This document shows, in pieces, positions 34,270-42,766 of a stretch of DNA of 64,000 nucleotides. The translations under genes were made by a program, and so were the position numbers. The DNA comes from Phyllobacterium zundukense (GTDB taxonomy: Bacteria > Pseudomonadota > Alphaproteobacteria > Rhizobiales > Rhizobiaceae): assembly GCF_002764115.1 (NCBI RefSeq), contig NZ_CP017940.1:1834501-1898500 (forward strand), given 5' to 3'. The notes beneath the pieces are model-generated. The model searched no databases. It was not told where the DNA came from and saw only the letters and a program-made list of their open reading frames with translations. How positions within the stretch are numbered: the stretch's first letter is position 1; the number at the start of each line of letters is the position of its first letter.

Positions 34270-34315
34270 CTTTTAATCAGTAGGTCCAGGGTTCGAATCC
34301 CTGCGCGCTCACCAA
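34270..34315 (+). repeat. attR: 46-bp repeat of the tRNA-Lys 3' half
   Basis: Identical to 9521-9566. It contains the tRNA from anticodon loop to CCA plus one A, but no 5' half, so it is not a functional tRNA. It marks the right end of the element. About 70 bp outside, GGGCAC occurs twice 12 bp apart (34383, 34395), possibly a relic of another integrase site. Confidence 0.96.
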
Positions 34316-34462
34316 GAACTCCCAAGAAAACAACACTTTAGCGAAGGCATTGGCGCGCAAGCCAAATGCATGTGGCAAATTTGGGCACATTTTTGGGCAC
34401 AGGGCCGACCGCCCTGCCCTCGAATCGCGTTCCTTGGCCAGCTGCGCGGCAGGAAAGTGGCA

Positions 34463-34759
34463 TTAAGCCCGAAGTGTCAGGTAGGTTTGGCAACCAATCG
34501 CGATGACGGCGAACAGGCACCCGATCCAGCCGAGATGGAATTGCAACGACTCGATGAGCAGTTCGCGCGGCGACGTTCCCTTGATCGTCCGCCCTTCCCA
34601 TTTTACGCCAAAACTGCCCCAGTACAGGATCACCGCAGAAAGCAGCCCCGTCGCCTGGCTGATCAGGTTCACTATCGTCTCATGCGCCACGTTCCGAATC
34701 TCCAATTGATGCAGAGAGAAGGAAAACGCTGAAGGGGATGCGGACGCAAGGCTGGCCAA
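34463..34759 (-). CDS. Small two-span membrane protein (tentative)
   Basis: A 98-residue frame with two hydrophobic segments (TGLLSAVILYWGSFGVKW and LGWIGCLFAVIAIGCQTYL) around a short polar loop. The assumed start is TTG with AAGGA directly adjacent, which is poor; an internal start is possible. It is the first chromosomal frame to the right of attR. No family is recognised. Confidence 0.45.
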   Translation of the reverse strand: MASLASASPSAFSFSLHQLEIRNVAHETIVNLISQATGLLSAVILYWGSFGVKWEGRTIKGTSPRELLIESLQFHLGWIGCLFAVIAIGCQTYLTLRA

Positions 34760-34923
34760 TCCTTAAATTTACGGACTGGTCGGCACTCTGCAATTTTGCA
34801 TAATGTTCAAATGGCGGTGCCGTGCTCCTGTTCATCGCCGACTTTAGTACAGCCTTTTCAATGCATTGATCACGAAACCAGGCCGCCGCCTATGTGATAT
34901 GGCAGCTGATTTTGACAGCTGCC

Positions 34924-35862
34924 CTATGAATGCTCGGAGGCGCGAACATTCCTCTTCGAACCGAAATCGCGATTCTCAGTGGCAGGGGCGAAGACGCGAA
35001 TCGCCTTTTCGCGGATGCGGAAATGAGCGGGAGTCCATGTTGTCAAATCGCCGTCCGTATTCACCGCGCGCGGCTTGCTCGTCTTGACGATGACCTCCGT
35101 GGTGTGAAAGGCTCGCACATCATCCCATTTGCCATGGGTACCCTTGCGCAGGCTGGGCAGGAGCGCCAAGAGCCGCCACCAGTGGTCAACCTCAAGACTG
35201 TAGAAATCCAGGCGGCCATCGTCGGCCGTCGCTGTTTGCTCGACAGTCATCCCGCCGCCATAATGTCGGCCGTTGCCAACGGACACCTGCATCGTCCTGA
35301 TCTCGTCCACCGACCCGTCATGCTCGACATAGGCGGTGAACAGCCGCGAGCGGGCCAGGAGCCGGGCAGCTACGATGGCGTAGCCCAGCTTTCCCCAGCG
35401 CTTTTTGGCTTTCTCGGTCAGTTCACCGGCCAGCTCCGCACTGAAGCCGATGCTGGCGACGTTGAAGAACAGGTGCCCATTGACCTCGCCGAGATCGATG
35501 GGTTGCGGCGCGGCTGACAGGATCAATCTGGCAGCGTCATGAGGGTCGGCCGGAATACCGATGGTACGGGCGAAATCATTGGCTGTTCCGAGTGGAAGAA
35601 CGCCAAGCGGAAGGCCGGTGTCGACGAGACCCGCTGCGGCCGAGTTCAACGTACCGTCTCCGCCGCCAATGATCACCAGGTCACAGGCATCGCGCATGCG
35701 GGAGATGACATTGGATAGGGTTTCGCCATCTGTGGGTGCGGCATCGACAAGTGTCAGTCCACCGGACTCAAGCATCTCGCGGACGGGTGCGATCGGTCTC
35801 TTGCCGCTGCGGGCATTGGGATTGACAATGAGGAGCGCGCGCTTGTGTAACGTTCCAGTCAT
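34924..35862 (-). CDS. Diacylglycerol/lipid kinase (YegS/DagK family)
   Basis: A 312-residue soluble lipid kinase that phosphorylates diacylglycerol or a related lipid with ATP. The nucleotide-binding motifs are clear: LIVNPNARSGKRP at the N-terminus, GGGDGTLNSAAAGL and PLGTANDFARTIGIP at about residues 60-100. The C-terminal beta-sandwich includes GNGRHYGGGMTV and NTDGDLTTWTP. The ATG at 35862 is chosen because upstream residues do not match the family. It is divergent from the DUF2270 gene. Confidence 0.9.
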   Translation of the reverse strand: MTGTLHKRALLIVNPNARSGKRPIAPVREMLESGGLTLVDAAPTDGETLSNVISRMRDACDLVIIGGGDGTLNSAAAGLVDTGLPLGVLPLGTANDFARTIGIPADPHDAARLILSAAPQPIDLGEVNGHLFFNVASIGFSAELAGELTEKAKKRWGKLGYAIVAARLLARSRLFTAYVEHDGSVDEIRTMQVSVGNGRHYGGGMTVEQTATADDGRLDFYSLEVDHWWRLLALLPSLRKGTHGKWDDVRAFHTTEVIVKTSKPRAVNTDGDLTTWTPAHFRIREKAIRVFAPATENRDFGSKRNVRASEHS

Positions 35863-36078
35863 CGGCCCACCTTTTTCCGTTGCGTGCTGAAAAATCATCG
35901 AGCTTCGCAGGTGGGTGCGTGATTGTGGCAATACAAGGAACGGCAATCTGCGTAGTTCTTCATCATGCCGTTGAGTATGGCCTTGGGGCGATCGCATGAC
36001 GGAACCTGGCTAATACAGCACAATCGGAGGGATTTTTGTGTAAGATCAAAAGGGCGGAGGGTCTGCTGGGAGGCGGAT

Positions 36079-36807
36079 ATGAACGAAGCTCAAGAAGAAG
36101 AACAGCAACCTGGCGGTGAAACTTCGACGAAATGGTCTGCACCCCCATTTCCCGCGACATCGGCCGAATACATCACCGTACTGGCGCACTACCACCGCGC
36201 CGAGATGGGTCGCATGGCGGGTTGGCGCGACAGGATTGACCGGACAACCAACTGGGCTATCACAGGCGTGGCAGCGATGCTGTCACTGTCTTTATCGACA
36301 CCGACGTCGCATCATGGCGTGCTGTTATTCGCCATGGTTCTGGTGCAATTACTGCTCCTCATCGAGGCACGCCGTTATCGGTTCTTCGACGTTTACCGCG
36401 GAAGGGTACGCCGGCTGGAGAAGAATTATTTTGCCCAAATAATGGCGCCATTGCCAAATCCGGATAGCGGCTGGGCGCGACCGCTCGGCCAAGATTTGCG
36501 CAGGCCGCAATTCTTGATCTCGACACGGGCGGCAATGGCGCGGCGGCTGCGGCGCAACTATCTGTGGATGTTCCTGATCCTGCTTCTGGCCTGGGTGCTG
36601 AAAATCTCGACGCCCAAGCTGCAGGATGGCGAGGTTGAGCGCGACGTCGCACATTCACTTCAGGAGATAGTTGCCAACGCTGCATTCGGACCGATACCAG
36701 GCTGGACCATACTGCTCTTGGTGATCGCTTTTTACTGCTGGCTCGCCTACGCCGCGCTGCTCATTGGTGACCCGGACGAGAAGCAGCACGGCGAAGTTCA
36801 TGTTTGA
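36079..36807 (+). CDS. DUF2270 integral membrane protein
   Basis: A 242-residue protein of the DUF2270 family. The conserved core reads MGRMAGWRDRIDRTTNWAIT, followed by a helix pair (VAAMLSLSLS, VLLFAMVLVQLLLLIEARRY) and FFDVYRGRVRRLEKNYFAQI. Two further membrane helices lie near residues 155-170 and 210-232. GGGAGGCGG precedes the ATG at 36079. Function unknown; membership is by pattern recognition. Confidence 0.85.
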   Translation: MNEAQEEEQQPGGETSTKWSAPPFPATSAEYITVLAHYHRAEMGRMAGWRDRIDRTTNWAITGVAAMLSLSLSTPTSHHGVLLFAMVLVQLLLLIEARRYRFFDVYRGRVRRLEKNYFAQIMAPLPNPDSGWARPLGQDLRRPQFLISTRAAMARRLRRNYLWMFLILLLAWVLKISTPKLQDGEVERDVAHSLQEIVANAAFGPIPGWTILLLVIAFYCWLAYAALLIGDPDEKQHGEVHV

Positions 36808-36831
36808 TGCGCTGGGTATTGATACTGCCCA

Positions 36832-37755
36832 TTAAACACCCATCGCGATGAAGGCAGAAAACTCGTTCAAGAACGTCAGACAGAGCAGGCACAGCGACGC
36901 CAGGAATGCCTCGTTCCGGTTTGCCTTCGGCGGCGGTCGCAGCATTGCGCCGTTGCCGTTGCCGTTGCCATTATTGCCCTTCGCGCCCGCCGATCCGTAC
37001 TGCTGGGAAAAGACCACCGCCTCGGTCCGGTTCGTCGCATTGAGTTTTCGCATGATGTGCGAGATGTGCACCTTGATCGTATTCTCCGACAGATCCAGCT
37101 CGCTGGCGATGATCTTGTTGGGAAGACCGCGCCGCAAGGTTGCCAGGACCTGCCTCTCGCGCTCGGTGAAGCCAATCATGGCTGTATCGGCGGTATCGAG
37201 TGATTCATCCCCTCTGGCGTTGGCTGGCAATGACAGCGGACCGGTGTTCTCGGCTGACACCGAATTCGAACACTCACCATCGTCGATGAGCACCGAGCGC
37301 GGATAGTAGGCACCGCCCGCGAGGATCAGGCGAATGGCAGCGAGGACAACTTCAACAGGAGCGGTATTGGTCGTGTAGCCCCTTACGCCCAATCTGGAAA
37401 CCTCTGAAACAATCGCATCGGTTATCGATGTCTCGTCGAGTTGCGTCAGGAGCATAAGCGATGTTTCGGGTCGCAATTGATGGATGTAGGCAAGATTGAC
37501 CGCCACCCATGCATCGGTCATGCAACAGTTTTCAATATTGATAACGGCAAGATTGATGTGCTTCTCGATTATCCCGACCAGTTCGTCTGATGTTGCGATG
37601 TCGTGAATGACGACGTCAGGTAGCTCCCCCCGGAGAATGCGGATCAGACAACTTCGCGACAAGGTTTGGCAATCGATGACGACAATGGAAATATGTTCGC
37701 TGGCATTGTGAATTTCATTGAAGCCGTGCACTTCGGCGGCGAATGACACTGACAT
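36832..37755 (-). CDS. LuxR-type regulator with pseudo-receiver and C-terminal hydrophobic tail
   Basis: A 307-residue protein. Residues about 22-150 have a NarL-type receiver fold, but the phospho-acceptor position in the third strand is Asn73 (LAVINIENCC), not Asp. A LuxR helix-turn-helix lies at about 196-250 (FTERERQVLATLRRGLPNKI, IASELDLSENTIKVHISHIM). A Gly/Asn repeat (NNGNGNGNG) and a hydrophobic stretch at about 283-304 (EAFLASLCLLCLTFLNEFSA) end the protein and could anchor it to the membrane. It lies just downstream of the type I secretion genes on the same strand and probably controls them. Confidence 0.85.
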   Translation of the reverse strand: MSVSFAAEVHGFNEIHNASEHISIVVIDCQTLSRSCLIRILRGELPDVVIHDIATSDELVGIIEKHINLAVINIENCCMTDAWVAVNLAYIHQLRPETSLMLLTQLDETSITDAIVSEVSRLGVRGYTTNTAPVEVVLAAIRLILAGGAYYPRSVLIDDGECSNSVSAENTGPLSLPANARGDESLDTADTAMIGFTERERQVLATLRRGLPNKIIASELDLSENTIKVHISHIMRKLNATNRTEAVVFSQQYGSAGAKGNNGNGNGNGAMLRPPPKANRNEAFLASLCLLCLTFLNEFSAFIAMGV

Positions 37756-37905
37756 TGTTTCCCCCTTACGCTTTTTGAACTACTCCTTACAAACTGCGAA
37801 CGTTATGAATTTTTGTTAGTATTATAAGCAATTTAATGGCGATAAGCTACTTGCAGTTGTGCCGGCGCGAAAGTTTCGAAAGCGGGCGGTGATTCTGCTT
37901 GATCG

Positions 37906-38937
37906 CTAGACCAGCGTAAAATCAGCATGCACGATGGTTTCCTGGTCAACGAACGCTGTTTGCATGGCGTCGACATCGAGATCGATCTCGCCGTCCCGTT
38001 CCGTAATCCCCACAATCGCGGTCTCGTCGGCGTCGACAGTCTGGATGACATCAACACTCGTCTTGATGATATAACGCTCCTCGAGGTCGTCCTCGATGTC
38101 GATTTGAACGTGGACATCCTGATCGAGTTCGAGATCCTGGTTCACCTCGACGGTTCCGCCGGGTGGTCCGTCGCTGATCTCGATATCAATTGCCGTGTCC
38201 TGTTCTACTTCGACCGCGTCGCGCAAGAAAACATCCACATAGAGGACGCCGTCTTCGTCGTAGATATTGATATCGATCCAGATATCCTGATCGATGCGCA
38301 TGTCCTGATCGATCAGTACAGAAAAGTGTCCGTCACCGTCGATGGTGAAGGCAATGTCCACGTCCTGGTCCATTACGAGGCTCTGGTCGATGTGCAGTCG
38401 AGCCACGACCTCACCGACATAGCCGCTGACGAAGATGCTGGCATCCTGTTCGACCGCCGCGAACTGTGTGACATTGATGGTGTGTGCGTCGTCCAGCGTG
38501 CTGGGCACGCCGGCAGCATCCGGGCTGGGACCGTCGGCGACCTGGCTGGATAGGGCGGCCGATGCCGCGCCCTCATTGTGTTCGAGTTCGCCCGTTGCGC
38601 CCCGGTAGGTGAACATGACGGGATTTCCCGCGAAGAAACTCTGATCCAGCGGTATGGAGATCTCGTGGACAGTATCAGTATCGCCGCGGGCTTCCGGAAT
38701 ATGCATGTTGGCAGGCGCTGGATCCCGGTTCGAAAACGTCTCGGGGTTCTCATCGGCGTGCTCTTCGACCTCAGGTAAATCTGCGGCCGGCGGCATTGCT
38801 TGCGGGACCACTTGAGGCGGAATATTGCCCGCGGGAGCGGGATCGCCGTCAAATTCTGCCGCCGGTCCGGGGATTTCATCCAGATGGAGTTCGATGAGCG
38901 GCAGCAGGTCGCGCGTGCCTTTGTCAGAGAAGAACAT
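37906..38937 (-). CDS. Asp-rich protein A, likely type I secretion substrate
   Basis: A 343-residue acidic protein. Residues 1-160 are Pro/Ala/Glu-rich; residues about 165-343 are beta-rich with alternating Asp and aliphatic residues and recurring DQD motifs (DQDMRIDQDIWIDINIYDED, VEVNQDLELDQDVHVQIDIE). No RTX GGxGxDxxx nonapeptides occur. The C-terminus DFTLV fits the acidic-then-hydrophobic end seen in several type I substrates. No N-terminal signal peptide is seen. It follows the HlyD and ABC genes, so export by them is the simplest inference. Surface adhesin or cation-binding matrix protein are possible roles. Confidence 0.75.
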   Translation of the reverse strand: MFFSDKGTRDLLPLIELHLDEIPGPAAEFDGDPAPAGNIPPQVVPQAMPPAADLPEVEEHADENPETFSNRDPAPANMHIPEARGDTDTVHEISIPLDQSFFAGNPVMFTYRGATGELEHNEGAASAALSSQVADGPSPDAAGVPSTLDDAHTINVTQFAAVEQDASIFVSGYVGEVVARLHIDQSLVMDQDVDIAFTIDGDGHFSVLIDQDMRIDQDIWIDINIYDEDGVLYVDVFLRDAVEVEQDTAIDIEISDGPPGGTVEVNQDLELDQDVHVQIDIEDDLEERYIIKTSVDVIQTVDADETAIVGITERDGEIDLDVDAMQTAFVDQETIVHADFTLV

Positions 38938-39052
38938 GCGGATTCTCCCCTTGCCTCAAGGAGTCCACCGCTGACACAGGCAACGCATATCCCACGTCCT
39001 CATGTCCGTTATGATAAGAATGGCGCAGATTGATCAAACGCACATTCATGTC

Positions 39053-40801
39053 TCAGTCCTCGCGAAAAGCTCGGTTGAAGCTGTCGAGCACGGGGCGAAA
39101 CATATAGTGGGCGACGGTAAACTCCCCTGTTTTGATCATTACCTCGACCGGCATTCCGGGCATGATCTCCACTTCCGGCAGGTTGTGCAGCGACGCCTCG
39201 TCTATCCGGACCCGGGCGGTGTAGTAGGGTCGCTCCGTTTCCTTATCGACGAGACTATCGGCGGAGACATAGGTCAGGACGCCATCGACCGGAGGCACCC
39301 GGCGGTGCTTGTAGGAAAGGAGACGGACATGTGCCTCAAGGCCAGGGCGAACCAGGTCGATATCTTCCGGCTTGACGAGCGCCCGCACGATCAGCCGATC
39401 CTGACGCGGTACCAGATCGAGCAGAGGCTCGCCGGCCGCAACCACGCCGCCGGGTGTGTGAATACGCAGATCCGTGATGGTTCCGGCCTCCGGCGCACGA
39501 ACGACGGTCCGGTCGAGTATGTCGGTCGCAGCCTGGATGCGCTCGCCGAGTTGAGAAACCAGTGCCTGTGTTTCGCGCAGGCTCTGCGCAACTTCGCTAT
39601 TGTGGTCGCTCTCCAGCTTGAAAATCATTGCCTGGGATTCGCCGATGGACTGCCCCGCGCGTGAGATCTGGGATTGCAAGTCGCCCATTCGACCGTCGAT
39701 CTCAGCCTGCTCGCGTTTCAGCTTTAGCAGACGCACTTTCGTTTGCAGGCCTTTGGCGACCAGGGGTTCCACGCCAGCGACTTCCTCCTTGATGATCGAC
39801 GCCCGTTCCCTGGCTGCTGCTGCCTGAAACTCTAGCCCAGCGATTTCCTGTTCCGTTTGTGCCTTGCGCTGCTGAACGACATCGATCTGCGATTTCTGAA
39901 GGTTGCGACGTGCATCGAAGATCTTGATCTGTCCTCCCATGATTTCCGCGAGTTTTCGATCGTTCTTGGCCGCAGGACCAGAGCGTGGCGGAAACTGGAT
40001 CGTCGCACGACCATCGCGTTCGGCCAGTAACCTGGCCTCCAGCGCCTGTGCTTCCCAAAGCTGCATCTGGAGTGCCAGCACGTTGGCCTGGGCTCGCATG
40101 TCATCGAGACGAATGAGCGGTTGCCCGGCGGTAACCTCATCACCGTCATTCACCAGAATGCGTCCAACGATTCCACCTTCCAGATGCTGTATGGTTTTAC
40201 GGCTTGTCTCGGCCTCGATCGCCCCACCCGCGATAGCGGCACTCTCCAACGGCGCATATGCAGCCCAAGTGCCAAACCCGATGATAAATATGCCGACGAT
40301 CGCGAAAGCACTGAGAGCAAGGGGGCGCAGATGGTCGTACGGCGTCCCGCTTGGCTTTGGTCTGGCTACCGCGCGCCGAGGTGCGGTTTGCGCGCCGGCA
40401 CCGCTCGCAAATGAGCCGACCGCGAAGAAAGCGCTTTTCGAACGGTCGAGCGTGTCATTTGCCGCTGGCAACGCAAGCGCGCGATGGCGTGCAAAACCTC
40501 GCCCTTTTGCAAATGCGCTCAGCCTCAAGTGTAACTCTGCCGTAACAATTGCGAGGCTGCGCTTGACAGCACTGCTCGTGCCTGCCGCAAATGTGTGAAT
40601 GGCAGAAAAGACCTGTGTAATGAATCGCCGCACGGGATCGAGCAGCTTCGAGTGCAGCTCTGCGATGGTAGCTGCAACGCCCTGTTTAATAATAATACCG
40701 GCGCGCCTGGCGAGGCGGAGCATCCGATAAAGGGGTCTCATGCGCGGCTTTGCCACGACAGCTGCAAGGTGCTGCACCATAGCTTGGTTGGAAGTGTTCA
40801 T
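39053..40801 (-). CDS. Type I secretion adaptor (HlyD/PrsE family) with basic N-terminal extension
   Basis: A 582-residue membrane-fusion protein of type I secretion. The membrane helix is at about residues 161-182 (LALSAFAIVGIFIIGFGTWA). Lipoyl motifs (TIQHLEGGIVGRILVNDGDE, APEAGTITDLRIHTPGGVV), a long coiled-coil hairpin and the C-terminal beta barrel follow. Usual HlyD/PrsE proteins are about 430-480 residues; here some 155 residues precede the helix, carrying about 24 Lys/Arg against about six acids. This part is cytoplasmic. The start overlaps the end of the ABC gene (ATGA), so both are coupled. Confidence 0.9.
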   Translation of the reverse strand: MNTSNQAMVQHLAAVVAKPRMRPLYRMLRLARRAGIIIKQGVAATIAELHSKLLDPVRRFITQVFSAIHTFAAGTSSAVKRSLAIVTAELHLRLSAFAKGRGFARHRALALPAANDTLDRSKSAFFAVGSFASGAGAQTAPRRAVARPKPSGTPYDHLRPLALSAFAIVGIFIIGFGTWAAYAPLESAAIAGGAIEAETSRKTIQHLEGGIVGRILVNDGDEVTAGQPLIRLDDMRAQANVLALQMQLWEAQALEARLLAERDGRATIQFPPRSGPAAKNDRKLAEIMGGQIKIFDARRNLQKSQIDVVQQRKAQTEQEIAGLEFQAAAARERASIIKEEVAGVEPLVAKGLQTKVRLLKLKREQAEIDGRMGDLQSQISRAGQSIGESQAMIFKLESDHNSEVAQSLRETQALVSQLGERIQAATDILDRTVVRAPEAGTITDLRIHTPGGVVAAGEPLLDLVPRQDRLIVRALVKPEDIDLVRPGLEAHVRLLSYKHRRVPPVDGVLTYVSADSLVDKETERPYYTARVRIDEASLHNLPEVEIMPGMPVEVMIKTGEFTVAHYMFRPVLDSFNRAFRED

Positions 40802-42633
40802 GGCGCATTCCCTCCGGATGTCTCCCTGACGACGGAACCAGTCGCTGTGGTTTCTGAGGATTCTGAACTAGCCTTGCTGCCTAAACGTCTGACGCTCCTC
40901 GCAGCAGCGGTGATCCGCGGCCGCCTCACTGGAATGCTGGTGCGCCCGTTCCTGATCTTTTCAGCGATTTCCCGACGATTGCCGAACGCATTGATCGTGC
41001 CATTGTCGAGGACCAGAACCTTGTCAGCCATGTTGAGAATGCTAAGGCGCTGGGCGATGACAATGATGGTGGATCCCCGCCCCCGCATCTCCTGGATGGC
41101 CTCCCGCAAGGCGTCTTCCCCCTCGGCATCAAGGCTGGCATTGGGTTCGTCCAGCACAAGCAGGCGGGGATGACCGAAGAACGCCCGCGCAAGCCCAAGG
41201 CGCTGCCGTAAGCCTCCGGACAGTCGCATGCCTCCGTCACCAATGTTGGTTTCGTACGCCATGGGAAGCCGCATGATCATGTCGTGCATTCCCACCATGG
41301 AGGCTGCTGCAATCACCTCGTCCGCATTCGCTTCCTGCAAGCGGGAGATGTTCTCCCGGACAGTACCGCCAATCAGTTCGATATCCTGGGGAAGATAGCC
41401 GAAATGGCGGTGACCGCCGGAGGCCAGCCAAATAGCGACGTCCGCACCGTCAAGGCGCACATGTCCTGCTGTGGGAGCGATCGTGCCGGCGATAAGGCGT
41501 CCGAGTGTCGACTTTCCGGCGCCCGATGCACCAACCACGCCAAGGACTTCCCCGGGATTGATCACCAAAGTCAGACGGCGCAAAGCCGGAGCTTCTGCGC
41601 CAGCGGGCATGAACGTCAACTGCTCGATTGATAGTTGTCCATTGGGGCGCGGCAGTTGCATCGTCTTACGATGCTTCGGAGCGGCCGCCAGTATCTTTCT
41701 GAGGCGGTCATAGCTCAGACGCGCACTCGTCACCGCCTTCCATGTGTTGATTGCGCCTTCGACCGGGCCCAGCGATCGGCCAAGAAGGATCGAAGTCGCA
41801 AAGATCGCTGCGGGACTGATATCGTGCAGGATTACAAGCCAGGCCGCACAGGCCATGACGATGACTTGGGCGAGAAGCCGGATGAAACGTGCGATCGCCT
41901 GGATAACAGTACCGCGCGCGGCGGCAGCCAGCTGTGCCTCCTTGGCTCGGGTCTGTTCGTCGTGCAGAAGACGGGCCACACCCGGGAGCATTCCCATAGC
42001 GCTGATGACCTCGACATTGCGGAGCAGCGATCCGAACCGGTGCTGGCTCTCTACCCAGGCGGCGCTCGAACGGGCAAAAAGCTTTCGCGTCACCATCTCG
42101 TTAAGCAGAGCCAGTGCGATCAAAATGACCGATGCCCCAAGGCCAATCGCACCAAGGAGCGGATGTACCAGGATCATCGCCAGGATGAAAATCGGTGTCC
42201 AGGGAAGGTCGAACAAGGCAGTGCAAGCAGTCCCGGCAAAGAAGCTCCGAAGGCCGCCGATATCGCGCCAGGCTTGCGCCGCGGCTGCTGAATCACTGCG
42301 CAGGGCCGATTGGACAGCTGCGATGAGAACCGGAGCCTGCAGCCGGTCGTCAAGCCAGGAGCCGATCCGGTTGAGCATGGAACGCCGCAGCGCATCCAGA
42401 ATCGCGTTCACCGCCAGCGCCAGAATGACGATCAGCGTCAGCATTATCAGCGTGTCCAGACTACGGCTCGAGAGGACATGATCATAAATTTGCAGAAGGT
42501 AAAGCGGTACCGTGAGAGCCAGAAGGTTCACAAAGAAGCTGAGCACAAACACCATCAGCAATGAAGGTTTGCAAAGATCGAATGCGCGTTCAATTTCGGT
42601 CGTTGCGCGGGTTTTCATCCAAGAGAGAGCCAT
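40798..42633 (-). CDS. Type I secretion ABC transporter permease/ATPase (PrsD/PrtD family)
   Basis: A 611-residue half-transporter. An N-terminal six-helix membrane domain (LLMVFVLSFFVNLLALTVPL) is followed by an ATPase domain with Walker A GVVGASGAGKSTLGRLIAG, signature LSGGLRQRLGLARAFF and Walker B LLVLDEPNASLDAEG. No C39 peptidase or CLD domain precedes the membrane part. The C-terminal 45 residues are basic (PVRRPRITAAARSVRRL). The ATG at 42633 is preferred to a TTG 30 bp upstream. Substrates are probably the Asp-rich proteins encoded on either side. Confidence 0.92.
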   Translation of the reverse strand: MALSWMKTRATTEIERAFDLCKPSLLMVFVLSFFVNLLALTVPLYLLQIYDHVLSSRSLDTLIMLTLIVILALAVNAILDALRRSMLNRIGSWLDDRLQAPVLIAAVQSALRSDSAAAAQAWRDIGGLRSFFAGTACTALFDLPWTPIFILAMILVHPLLGAIGLGASVILIALALLNEMVTRKLFARSSAAWVESQHRFGSLLRNVEVISAMGMLPGVARLLHDEQTRAKEAQLAAAARGTVIQAIARFIRLLAQVIVMACAAWLVILHDISPAAIFATSILLGRSLGPVEGAINTWKAVTSARLSYDRLRKILAAAPKHRKTMQLPRPNGQLSIEQLTFMPAGAEAPALRRLTLVINPGEVLGVVGASGAGKSTLGRLIAGTIAPTAGHVRLDGADVAIWLASGGHRHFGYLPQDIELIGGTVRENISRLQEANADEVIAAASMVGMHDMIMRLPMAYETNIGDGGMRLSGGLRQRLGLARAFFGHPRLLVLDEPNASLDAEGEDALREAIQEMRGRGSTIIVIAQRLSILNMADKVLVLDNGTINAFGNRREIAEKIRNGRTSIPVRRPRITAAARSVRRLGSKASSESSETTATGSVVRETSGGNAP

Positions 42634-42766
42634 GGCCGAAGTGTCCCCATATGGGTTGAACAAGTTGGAGAGCGTCCACAGCGGCGCAGCTCCACGTTCC
42701 CCCTAGTTCGTCGACAGCATGCACCAGCGCCCGGAAGCTGTCCGGGCGCTGCGTTTCTGCGAGCAA

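Larger units (their letters stand above)
9521..34315. mobile_element. 24.7-kb tRNA-Lys-integrated satellite/island-like element
   Basis: The element lies between two perfect 46-bp att repeats 24,749 bp apart, with a tyrosine integrase just inside the right end and matching integrase-arm-like box pairs inside both ends. It carries an AlpA-type regulator, a replication-like winged-helix gene with internal repeats, several tiny overlapping genes, a lone tape-measure-like gene and a possible defence cluster. I see no relaxase, type IV coupling protein, VirB genes, capsid, portal or terminase. It is thus not a self-transmissible ICE or a complete prophage; a phage satellite, an integrative mobilisable element or a decayed composite island are the remaining readings. 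Confidence 0.93.

Noticed and set aside
34270..34315. A second tRNA-Lys gene at the right end
   Set aside because: Only the 3' half from the anticodon loop is present; there is no acceptor 5' strand or D arm.
37906..38937. RTX toxin or adhesin
   Set aside because: The GGxGxDxxx calcium-binding nonapeptides that define RTX proteins are absent; the acidity comes from alternating Asp and aliphatic residues.
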